Shown: positions 1-5,740, counted from the first letter of the stretch. The stretch is 7,107 bases of DNA from Coriobacteriia bacterium (GCA_009779015.1 WRFC01000039.1:1-7107), one strand, 5' to 3'. Notes: generated from the letters alone by a model not told the origin. A program made the numbers and translations.

Positions 1-586
1 TGCGTGGCTCTATCTTGATAGCAACGTCGGGCTGGCTGATCACGCAGCGCTCGACACAGATGCCACAGCCTGTGCACTTATCCACATTGATAACTGGCGC
101 AAAGAGGACATGATGGATGTCGCCCTCGCGCTTTCGGTAATCTATCGAGATGGCTTGGTCGATCAACGGGCAGACCCGATAGCAGACCTCGCAACGGTTG
201 GCATTCGTAAAGACCACGCAGAGGTCCTCGTTGATTACAGCGGTGCCCATACGCACGTCGGCACGGGTCGTAATATCGCGCAGCGCCCCGGTTGGGCAGG
301 CCGCCACGCAGGGAAAGCCTTCGCACATCCGGCAGGCCTTGCGCCGAGCGTCGATATAAGGGGTTCCCGCCGACCGCCCTGTGGCAATCGTGGCGGTCTG
401 GATGGCCGCATACGGGCAAGCCAGAACGCATTTGCCACAAGACACGCAACGGGCGATAAAGTCATCTTCGCTCTGAGCGCCCGGAGGCCGCAAAAGGCTA
501 GCATCGCCCAAAATACTGTATAGGGTTTGAGCGGCAATCAAAACCGTGCCCATAGCAGCGGCTACAGGCAGACTCTTTTTCCCCAT
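1..586 (-). CDS. napG: NapG/MauM-type polyferredoxin, 3' end cut by window edge
   Basis: The gene reads from ATG at 586 to the window edge with no stop, giving 195 residues; E. coli NapG has about 231, so roughly 35 are missing. Sixteen cysteines form four 4Fe-4S sites: C47/50/53/57, C85/88/93/97, C123/132/135/139 and C171/174/177/181. NapG-family signatures include RPPGA (33-37), GTPY (74-77), CxMCE (85-89), CPTGAL (97-102) and CEVCYRVCPLID (132-143). In the family, NapG works with membrane protein NapH to pass quinol electrons to an extracytoplasmic reductase. Residues 6-25 are a hydrophobic segment after Lys3-Lys4, which would anchor it with the clusters outside. No twin-arginine motif is visible. 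A GGAAGG lies 13 nt before the ATG; the next in-frame Met is residue 12. The family is clear; a MauM or Nos-linked role instead of Nap cannot be excluded because the partners lie outside. Confidence 0.9.
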   Translation of the reverse strand, partial: MGKKSLPVAAAMGTVLIAAQTLYSILGDASLLRPPGAQSEDDFIARCVSCGKCVLACPYAAIQTATIATGRSAGTPYIDARRKACRMCEGFPCVAACPTGALRDITTRADVRMGTAVINEDLCVVFTNANRCEVCYRVCPLIDQAISIDYRKREGDIHHVLFAPVINVDKCTGCGICVERCVISQPDVAIKIEPR

Positions 587-614
587 AAAACAGACCGTCC
601 CTTCCAATAATGCA

Positions 615-620
615 ATAATA
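615..620 (-). promoter_or_regulatory. Possible -10 element for the NapG-like gene
   Basis: TATTAT on the minus strand is a close match to a sigma-70 type -10 box. It would place the transcript start near 608, giving a leader of about 22 nt that includes a GGAAGG ribosome-binding site. No good TTGACA-like -35 is present at 16-18 bp; the expected position is instead occupied by a small inverted repeat (629-646). This is tentative and rests on the hexamer and its distance alone. Confidence 0.3.
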
Positions 621-628
621 CGTTCGTT

Positions 629-646
629 TAATAGGGCAGCCTATCA
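629..646 (-). promoter_or_regulatory. Small inverted repeat at the putative -35 position
   Basis: ATAGG and CCTAT form a perfect 5-bp inverted repeat around a 4-nt centre (631-635 with 640-644). On the minus-strand RNA it extends by a G-U and a U-A pair to seven pairs. It covers the place where the -35 of the NapG-like gene would be, so an operator or activator site is possible. It lacks a U tract and is too weak for an intrinsic terminator. Function is inferred from position only. Confidence 0.3.
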
Positions 647-671
647 GGACTTGCCCCTTCAGACCGGAATT

Positions 672-694
672 AACCCTTGTGTTTTGATAGGGTT
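672..694. repeat. Inverted repeat AACCCT-N11-AGGGTT
   Basis: Two perfect 6-bp arms (672-677 and 689-694) are separated by 11 nt. Arm centres are 17 bp apart. It lies between the tandem repeat array and the NapG-like gene. On the plus strand it is followed by TTCTT, but nothing is transcribed that way toward it. It could be a regulator-binding site or chance; it matches no operator I recognise. Confidence 0.35.
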
Positions 695-719
695 TTCTTG
701 ATTGCTGGCAGAGGAGCTG

Positions 720-796
720 TTTGGGGCTGCGGAAGGGCAGCGGAGGGGCTATGGAGGGGATGTGAAGAGGGTGTGGAGGGGATGCGGAGGGGATGT
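720..796. repeat. 11-bp tandem repeat array, about seven imperfect copies
   Basis: The plus-strand consensus is GGAGGGGATGT. Copies start at 720, 731, 742, 753, 764, 775 and 786. Copies at 753 and 786 are identical, the one at 775 differs by one base, and the array decays toward 720. The unit is not a multiple of three, so it is not a coding repeat. Each copy puts a 3-4 G run in the same phase, about one helical turn apart. In the leftward transcript the array is C-rich: 44 C and 6 G in 77 nt. It lies in the gap between bioY and the NapG-like gene, starting 24 nt past the bioY stop. Confidence 0.9.
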
Positions 797-819
797 GTTG
801 GTCTGCCCAGAGAGCGTGC
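720..819 (-). terminator. Possible Rho-utilisation region after bioY
   Basis: Right after the bioY stop the transcript becomes C-rich and almost G-free, with CCCCUCC-type YC-rich elements repeated every 11 nt. Rho loading sites are known to be C-rich, G-poor, unstructured and rich in YC dimers, so this is a candidate end for the ribosomal-operon transcript. No GC-rich hairpin with a U tract, as expected of an intrinsic terminator, is visible between 587 and 819. Composition is seen directly; the terminator role is inference. Confidence 0.35.
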
Positions 820-1440
820 TCAGCGGCTGGCATGGTCTGCCCGCGAGCGCAGATTGCCATTGCCGAGTGCGGCCCGTACTGCCCTAAAGATAGGGACGCT
901 GGCGATCAGCTTTAACAGGTCGGGGATCAGGAATGGCGCAACAGCGACACTGAGGGCGACCAGCAGGCTTGATTTGGTCGAGAACATGAACCAAAGCAGG
1001 CCGAAAGAATCGTAGACGATGATCATCAAGACCCCGAAAGCCATGTCTCTGAAGAGCCCTTGGCGCGCGCTGCTGGGCTTGCCCGGGACAGTCTGCCGTG
1101 TCTGCCCAGCCTGCCGTGTTGTCAATCGGCGCAACAGCGCGACTAGCACGGCCGCCAAGAGAAAGCCGAATAAAAAGCCGCCCGTCGGCCCAATCAGCCA
1201 GGCTGCCCCAGCTTTGAACCCGGCACCCACAGGCAGGCCGATTGCGCCAAGCACAAGATACCCGGCAACAGCAGCAATTGCCGCGCCCGGGCTCAGGGCT
1301 AAAACAATAATCAACAGGGCTAGGGTTTGCAGTGTGAAAGGAACCGGGCCAACCGGCAATTGAATCTGGGCGGACACAGCCAGCAGGGCAATGCCCAGAG
1401 CGGCAAATATCAGGCTCCGAATCCGGCTTTGGCTCTGCAA
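820..1440 (-). CDS. bioY: BioY family biotin transporter substrate-binding subunit
   Basis: BioY is the membrane S-component that captures biotin; in ECF transporters it works with the EcfT/EcfA/EcfA' energising module, which is not in this window. The 206-residue product is very hydrophobic and carries family marks: an AxxxA helix-packing motif in the first membrane segment (A14, A18), PVGPVPFTLQTL (29-40), GYLVLGAIGLPV (60-71), GPTGGFLFGF (84-93), and a C-terminal PDLLK (173-177) equivalent to the usual PGDLLK. Residues about 104-132 form a polar, Arg/Gln/Thr-rich loop. The start is TTG at 1440. In-frame stops block longer ATG starts, and the only other option seen is CTG at 1470. The ribosome site is weak: GGAG 15 nt away or AGAGAAG 4 nt away. 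It lies 37 nt behind map, so it is probably co-transcribed or coupled. Confidence 0.9.
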   Translation of the reverse strand: MQSQSRIRSLIFAALGIALLAVSAQIQLPVGPVPFTLQTLALLIIVLALSPGAAIAAVAGYLVLGAIGLPVGAGFKAGAAWLIGPTGGFLFGFLLAAVLVALLRRLTTRQAGQTRQTVPGKPSSARQGLFRDMAFGVLMIIVYDSFGLLWFMFSTKSSLLVALSVAVAPFLIPDLLKLIASVPIFRAVRAALGNGNLRSRADHASR

Positions 1441-1477
1441 GAGACTTCTCTGTCGCTCCGTCGGCCGCAGCGGATCG

Positions 1478-2230
1478 TTATTCTGCGGTTAGAACAATTG
1501 TGCCGTCTTTTGTCAGCGCTACCGAGCGCTCAAAATGTGCCGACGGCCTGCCGTCCAGCGTGCAAACCGTCCAGCCATCGGCCCCGGGACCGGTAGTCTC
1601 ATATGTACCGGCATTGATCATCGGCTCGATAGCCAGGCACATCCCCGTTTTCAATTTGATCCCGCGTCCCTGATGGCCGTAATTAAAGACATTCGGGTCT
1701 TCATGCATCCTGCGCCCGATGCCATGTCCAACATACTCGCGCACCACGCCAAAGCCTGCGGCCTCGGCCACAGTCTGGACAGCGTGCCCAATGTCCCCCA
1801 GATGCCCACCGGCCAAAGCGGCGTGCACTCCGGCCCACATCGAGGCCTCAGTGACCTCTAAGAGGCGGCGCTTTTCTTCGGAGATCTCGCCCACTGCAAA
1901 GGTTGCGGCATTGTCGCCGTACCAGCCATTGATGATCGCCCCGGTATCGATGGAGATGATGTCGCCTTCTTTAAGAATGACTTCGGCGGACGGGATACCG
2001 TGCACGATCTGCTCGTTGATTGAGGCGCAGATGGTGCCCCGAAAACCGTTATAGCCAAGAAAGGCCGGTGTTCCGCCTTCCATGCGTATCAGGTTCTCGG
2101 CAAAGCGGTCGAGCTCGAGGGTCGAGATGCCCGGGCGTACGCGCTCTCCGGTCTTGCGCAAGACCTTTGCGCTGAGGCGGCCAGCTGGCTTCATGGCCTC
2201 GATTTCATCTTCTGTCTTGATGATTACCAT
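1478..2230 (-). CDS. map: Type I methionine aminopeptidase
   Basis: This cytosolic metalloenzyme removes the initiator methionine from nascent proteins when the second residue is small. The 250-residue length fits the short type Ia form without an N-terminal SH3-binding extension. The five metal ligands are present in family spacing: D95, D106, H169, E202 and E234, close to E. coli D97/D108/H171/E204/E235. The substrate-contacting histidines H78 and H176 are also present, as are VHGIP (77-81) and YVGHGIGRRMHEDP (166-179). ATG at 2230 follows adk by 35 nt; the ribosome site is poor (AAGAG about 9 nt upstream). The secY-adk-map order is classical, but bioY follows here instead of infA. Confidence 0.98.
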   Translation of the reverse strand: MVIIKTEDEIEAMKPAGRLSAKVLRKTGERVRPGISTLELDRFAENLIRMEGGTPAFLGYNGFRGTICASINEQIVHGIPSAEVILKEGDIISIDTGAIINGWYGDNAATFAVGEISEEKRRLLEVTEASMWAGVHAALAGGHLGDIGHAVQTVAEAAGFGVVREYVGHGIGRRMHEDPNVFNYGHQGRGIKLKTGMCLAIEPMINAGTYETTGPGADGWTVCTLDGRPSAHFERSVALTKDGTIVLTAE

Positions 2231-2265
2231 GATTGGGTGCTCTTGTCTCTAAAAGGCACGCAGCC

Positions 2266-2892
2266 TTAGCCGATAATCCCTTGGATCGCAGAAAAGACCT
2301 GATCGGTTGTGAGCTCGCCATCGACCTCGCGCAGCAGCCCCGAGCCGCGATAATAATCGATCAGCGGAGCTGTCGACTTCTGATAGGCTCCCAGGCGCGT
2401 ACGTACTGCCTCGGAGGTATCGTCGTCACGCTGGTAGAGCGGGGTGCCGCATTTTGGGCAATCTGGCCCATCGTCAACAGATCCGATATAGCCACAAGCC
2501 TTGCAGAGCCGACGCTTTGAGAGCCGCTCGACGATTACCTCGGGGTCAACATCGATGGCCACAACAGCATTGAGGTTACGGTTCATTTCAGCGAGCTCGG
2601 CATCGAGTGCGACCGCCTGGGCCGTTGTCCGTGGAAAGCCATCGAGGATAAAGCCCGCATCAGTGTCTGGCTCGCGCAGGCGCTCTTTGACCAGGCCGAT
2701 AATCACGTCATCCGGAACCAACTCGCCCGCATCCATATAAGATTTGGCTTTCAGCCCCAAAGGCGTACCAGCGTCAACGGCCGCCCTCAGCATGTCACCG
2801 GTCGAGATATGGGCATAGTGTTGTTCGGCAACGAGACGAGCCGCTTGGGTACCCTTGCCGGCACCGGGGGCACCTAACAGAACTATATTCAC
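2266..2892 (-). CDS. adk: Adenylate kinase with zinc-type LID
   Basis: Adenylate kinase balances ATP + AMP with 2 ADP in the cytosol. The P-loop GAPGAGKGTQ is at residues 7-16, the TGDMLR AMP-binding segment at 31-36, and the DGFPRT motif at 84-89. The LID carries four cysteines, C130/C133 and C145/C148, consistent with a structural zinc site, followed by YQRDDD (153-158). The product has 208 residues. The LID is five residues shorter between its two cysteine pairs than in Bacillus enzymes, where the pairs fall near 130/133 and 150/153. The start is GTG at 2892, supported by GGAGG (2901-2905) 8 nt upstream. It sits 21 nt after secY. Confidence 0.98.
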   Translation of the reverse strand: MNIVLLGAPGAGKGTQAARLVAEQHYAHISTGDMLRAAVDAGTPLGLKAKSYMDAGELVPDDVIIGLVKERLREPDTDAGFILDGFPRTTAQAVALDAELAEMNRNLNAVVAIDVDPEVIVERLSKRRLCKACGYIGSVDDGPDCPKCGTPLYQRDDDTSEAVRTRLGAYQKSTAPLIDYYRGSGLLREVDGELTTDQVFSAIQGIIG

Positions 2893-2900
2893 GTCGTCTA

Positions 2901-2905
2901 CCTCC
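2901..2905 (-). promoter_or_regulatory. Ribosome-binding site fixing the GTG start of adk
   Basis: GGAGG on the minus strand lies 8 nt before GTG at 2892, inside the 21-nt secY-adk gap. It supports GTG as the true start. Confidence 0.85.
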
Positions 2906-2913
2906 GTTTCTTT

Positions 2914-4197
2914 TTACTTAAAGAATCCCTCATAGTGATACATCTTTAATTGGCTCTCGATCTTGCTCATGGTATCGAGGGCGACGCCGACCATGATCAG
3001 AATCGAGGTGCCGCCAAACGCGTGTATCAGGTAGTTGCCACTGAAAGAGAAAAGGATGGTCGGAATAACAGCAATACAGGCGATATAAAAACCGCCCGGC
3101 AATGTAATGCGGTTCAAGACATTCTTGATGTATTGGACAGTGTTGGCGCCAGGTCTAACCCCTGGGATAAAACCACCTTGTTTTTGCAAGTTACTTGCAG
3201 TTTCTTGAGGGTTAAAAACCATAGAAGTATAGAAAAAGCAGAAAAAGACAATCAAAGCCAAGGTCATTATCCAGTTTAACGCCCCATGTGTCAGCCAATT
3301 GCTGAACGTGGTCAGCCATCCGACATTAAAGAATGCCGCCAACTGGGCTGGAAAATAGAGCAGGGCCGAGGCAAAAATGATCGGGATAACGCCGGCGCCG
3401 TTGACTTTCAGGGGGATGTATGTCGACGAGCCACCCATCACTCGGCGGCCTTGGATGCGCTTGGCGTAGTTGATCGGGATGCGCCTCTGGGCGCGCTCGA
3501 TTAAGACGATGCCCGGGATCACAGCCAAGACGATGATGATGATCAAGGCAGTGAAAGCAATGCTCGAAGGAGTGAACTGCCCTAAAGACTCCATGATGGC
3601 CGAAGGAAAACCGGCTACGATGTTTGAGAAGATGATCAGCGACATGCCGTTTCCGACACCCCTCTGGGTGATCAACTCGCCCATCCACATGATCAGGGCA
3701 ACACCGGCCACCAATGTAAAGACGATTACCGCCGAGCTAAAGAGCGATGGCAAGTTGGGGCTTAAGACCAGCCCATACTGCGCCTGAAACAAGAAGAGGT
3801 AGCCAATGGCGTTGATCAAGCCGAGTGCCAACGTCAAATAACGCGTGATCTGTGTGATCTTCTTTTGCCCTGTATCGCCCTCCCGCGACCAACGCTGGAG
3901 GCTCGGGATAACTCCCTGCATCAACTGCATGATGATCGACGATGTGATGTATGGCATGATGCCGAGCGACAACACAGAGAAACGCGAGAGCGCGTTACCA
4001 GAAAAGATATTCAGGATGCCCATCATCGACCCGGACGCCGCATCAGGGTTATTGAATGCCGCTGTCAGCTCATTGACCGGGATACCTGGGACGGGAACAA
4101 AAGAGCCAAGCCGGTAGAGGGCGATGATCGCCAGAGTGAAGATTATCTTCCGACGTAGCTCGGGAACACGAAAAGCATTAAGGATCGCGCTTAGCAC
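2914..4197 (-). CDS. secY: SecY protein translocase channel subunit
   Basis: SecY forms the membrane channel through which unfolded proteins are exported or inserted, with SecE, SecG and SecA. The 427-residue sequence shows ten hydrophobic segments, at roughly 17-35, 74-94, 117-137, 152-171, 184-204, 212-233, 267-285, 305-328, 366-386 and 395-412. The plug region lies around 57-70 (SMMGILNIFSG). Cytoplasmic loop C4 has RAQRRIPINYAKR (235-247), and loop C5 has GGFIPGVRPG (341-350) with the conserved SecA-contacting arginine. The N-terminus resembles actinobacterial SecY. It starts with GTG at 4197, overlapping the end of rplO by 7 nt, with GGAGG (4202-4206) 4 nt upstream, so translational coupling to rplO is likely. 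Confidence 0.98.
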   Translation of the reverse strand: MLSAILNAFRVPELRRKIIFTLAIIALYRLGSFVPVPGIPVNELTAAFNNPDAASGSMMGILNIFSGNALSRFSVLSLGIMPYITSSIIMQLMQGVIPSLQRWSREGDTGQKKITQITRYLTLALGLINAIGYLFLFQAQYGLVLSPNLPSLFSSAVIVFTLVAGVALIMWMGELITQRGVGNGMSLIIFSNIVAGFPSAIMESLGQFTPSSIAFTALIIIIVLAVIPGIVLIERAQRRIPINYAKRIQGRRVMGGSSTYIPLKVNGAGVIPIIFASALLYFPAQLAAFFNVGWLTTFSNWLTHGALNWIMTLALIVFFCFFYTSMVFNPQETASNLQKQGGFIPGVRPGANTVQYIKNVLNRITLPGGFYIACIAVIPTILFSFSGNYLIHAFGGTSILIMVGVALDTMSKIESQLKMYHYEGFFK

Positions 4198-4640
4198 GCC
4201 GCCTCCACCCTTCCACCGGCGGCTTCGATCTTTTTGGCCGCGCTTGCGGACACTTTATCAACCTTCACAGTCAAGCTCTTCTTGAGCTCGCCGTCACCTA
4301 AGACCTTGACCAGCGTGCTCTCTTTTTTAATAACTCCCTTGTCTTTCAGGCTGGCGTTATCGACGGTCTCACCGTCCGCAAAGAGCTCTTCGAGCCGCCC
4401 GACGTTGACCGGGGCATACTCGACTCTATTGATGTTCTTGAAACCCGGCAGGTAGGGCAAACGACGCGCGAGCGGGGTCTGCCCGCCCTCAAAACCATTG
4501 CCTTTGGCACCACCGGCGCGTGACTTTTGGCCATTGTATCCACGCGTGGCCGTCTTGCCACGGCCAGAGCCCGGCCCACGACCGACACGCTTACGTGATT
4601 TTGTGGCACCGGGAGCCGGCGCCAGATCGTGAAGTTGCAT
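4191..4640 (-). CDS. rplO: 50S ribosomal protein L15
   Basis: L15 is a late-assembly 50S protein whose basic N-terminal arm threads into 23S rRNA. The 149-residue product has the glycine- and arginine-rich arm (KRVGRGPGSGRGKT, 17-30), the FEGGQTPLARRLP segment (50-62) and LPGFKN (64-69), then a globular C-terminal domain ending in cysteine. ATG at 4640 directly abuts the TAA of rpmD, and GAGGAGAT (4645-4652) inside rpmD serves as its ribosome site. The last codons overlap the secY start. Length and motifs are normal for the family. Confidence 0.98.
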   Translation of the reverse strand: MQLHDLAPAPGATKSRKRVGRGPGSGRGKTATRGYNGQKSRAGGAKGNGFEGGQTPLARRLPYLPGFKNINRVEYAPVNVGRLEELFADGETVDNASLKDKGVIKKESTLVKVLGDGELKKSLTVKVDKVSASAAKKIEAAGGRVEAAC

Positions 4641-4832
4641 TTAGATCTCCTCAACCTTCACCAGATGTTTGACTTTGAAAAGCATACCACGCACTGCTGG
4701 GTTATCGACCTGCTCAACGGTTTTGTTCATCTTTCCGAGACCAAGGGCACGAATCGTCTTGCCTTGGTCGGCCGGCAACCCAATTGTTGAGCGGACCTGT
4801 GTGACCCGCAATGTTTTTTGAGAATCAGCCAT
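4641..4832 (-). CDS. rpmD: 50S ribosomal protein L30
   Basis: L30 is a small single-domain 50S protein. The 63-residue product has the family pattern: a beta strand with TLRVTQVRSTIG (7-18), then TIRALGLGKMNKTV (26-39) and the terminal NPAVRGMLFKVKHLVKVEE (44-62). ATG at 4832 follows rpsE by 10 nt. Its Shine-Dalgarno AAGGAG (4846-4851) lies in the last codons of rpsE, 13 nt away, a rather long spacing. Bacterial-type short L30; no oddities otherwise. Confidence 0.97.
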   Translation of the reverse strand: MADSQKTLRVTQVRSTIGLPADQGKTIRALGLGKMNKTVEQVDNPAVRGMLFKVKHLVKVEEI

Positions 4833-4842
4833 AAAAGATCAG

Positions 4843-5358
4843 CTACTCCTTCCAACCATAGATCTTGGCAATCGAGATATTGCGGCGCCGAGCTACTTCT
4901 TCAGGGCTGGAGAGCGACTTCAGGCCCTCTGCGGCAGCCTTGACGATATTCATGGCGTTGCTCGTGCCCAAAGACTTAGAAAGCGCATTCTTGACGCCAG
5001 CCAGCTCTAAAAGCGCGCGCACGGGGCCGCCTGCCGTTAACCCGGTACCAGGAGTAGCCGGCTTCAGAAGCACCTTACCCGCCCCATAGGTGCCAAGCAC
5101 CTCATGTGGGAGCGTGCCATCGGCAGTCAGCGGTACAGTGAAGAGGTTCTTCTTGGCGTCTTCGACGCCTTTTTTTATGGCAATCGGCACTTCAGCGCTC
5201 TTGCCCATGCCAACACCAACGCGCCCTTCACCGTCTCCTACAACCACGAGGGCTGTCAGCGAGAAGCGACGCCCGCCCTTGACGACCTTGGAAACACGGT
5301 TGATGTAGACGACCTTCTCCTGTAGCTCGACTACAGGTGCCTTTTCTCCTCGTGCCAT
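4843..5358 (-). CDS. rpsE: 30S ribosomal protein S5
   Basis: S5 contributes to decoding accuracy and to the mRNA entry helicase site. The 171-residue product has the N-terminal dsRBD-like domain (about 13-76), including the VVKGGRRFS loop (25-33) where spectinomycin-resistance changes occur in other bacteria. The C-terminal domain carries GAGKVLLKPATPGTGL (92-107) and AGGPVRALLEL (109-119). No residue change suggestive of drug resistance stands out to me. ATG at 5358 follows rplR by 13 nt, with GGAAGG 8 nt upstream. Confidence 0.98.
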   Translation of the reverse strand: MARGEKAPVVELQEKVVYINRVSKVVKGGRRFSLTALVVVGDGEGRVGVGMGKSAEVPIAIKKGVEDAKKNLFTVPLTADGTLPHEVLGTYGAGKVLLKPATPGTGLTAGGPVRALLELAGVKNALSKSLGTSNAMNIVKAAAEGLKSLSSPEEVARRRNISIAKIYGWKE

Positions 5359-5371
5359 GTAATCTACCTTC

Positions 5372-5740
5372 CTAGAACTTCAAGCCCGCTTCACGGGCGC
5401 CATCGGCCAGAGCCTTGACCCGGCCATGATAGATATAACCGCCCCGGTCAAAAACCACGGCCTCGATCTGCGCGTCTTTTGCCCGTTTGCCAATCAGCTC
5501 GCCCACGGCCTCGGCGCCTTCGACAGTCGCGCCGCTCTTATCCTGGCTTTTAAACTCAGCATCGAGCGAAGAGGCCGCGACCAATGTGCGTCCGGCGATG
5601 TCATCGATGACTTGAGCATAGATATGACAGTTTGAACGGGTCACGCGCAACCGTGGGACTTCAGGGGTGCCGCTGATCTTGCCGCGGATCCGGCGCTGGC
5701 GGCGCCTCAGTGCTTTTGCCTTTACCTTTTGTTTGTCCAT
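5372..5740 (-). CDS. rplR: 50S ribosomal protein L18
   Basis: L18 binds 5S rRNA and attaches it to the 50S subunit along with L5. The 122-residue product starts with an Arg/Lys-rich tail (KAKALRRRQRRIRGKISGT, 7-25), then PRLRVTRSNCHIYAQVIDD (29-47), and ends with the FDRGGYIYHGRVKALADGAREAGL signature (about 97-120). ATG at 5740 has GGGAG 9 nt upstream in a 21-nt gap after rplF. A normal family member. Confidence 0.98.
   Translation of the reverse strand: MDKQKVKAKALRRRQRRIRGKISGTPEVPRLRVTRSNCHIYAQVIDDIAGRTLVAASSLDAEFKSQDKSGATVEGAEAVGELIGKRAKDAQIEAVVFDRGGYIYHGRVKALADGAREAGLKF

Noticed and set aside
78..449. Arg/Cys-rich minus-strand open frame (123 codons)
   Set aside because: It overlaps the NapG-like gene in another frame. 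The real frame shows four intact 4Fe-4S motifs and NapG family signatures; this one shows only scrambled Cys/Arg composition.
672..700. Intrinsic terminator on the plus strand (AACCCT...AGGGTT then TTCTT)
   Set aside because: The stem is only six pairs, half of them A-T, with an 11-nt loop, and there is no plus-strand gene to terminate.
720..796. CRISPR array
   Set aside because: Units are 11 bp, directly adjacent and imperfect, with no unique spacers and no cas gene nearby.
587..819. Hidden infA or rpmJ gene in the intergenic region
   Set aside because: I looked for an S1-fold IF-1 or a short cysteine-containing L36 peptide on both strands and saw neither.
498..860. Minus-strand open frame of 120 codons across the bioY-napG gap
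   Set aside because: Its proline-rich part is just the 11-bp repeat read in three frames, it overlaps both flanking genes, and no family features are visible.
677..1015. Plus-strand open frames over the G-rich array (677-1015 and 702-887)
   Set aside because: They are Gly/Arg-rich translations of the repeat running into the antisense of bioY. SD-like GGAGG words there come from the repeat itself.
1019..2054. Several plus-strand open frames opposite bioY and map (1019-1363, 1327-1596, 1535-1861, 1719-2054)
   Set aside because: All lie antisense to genes with complete motif sets; they reflect codon bias of the opposite strand and show no recognisable domain.
4346..4654. Second minus-strand frame overlapping rplO
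   Set aside because: It is an out-of-frame reading of the L15 gene; the L15 frame has full family motifs and a well-placed ribosome site.
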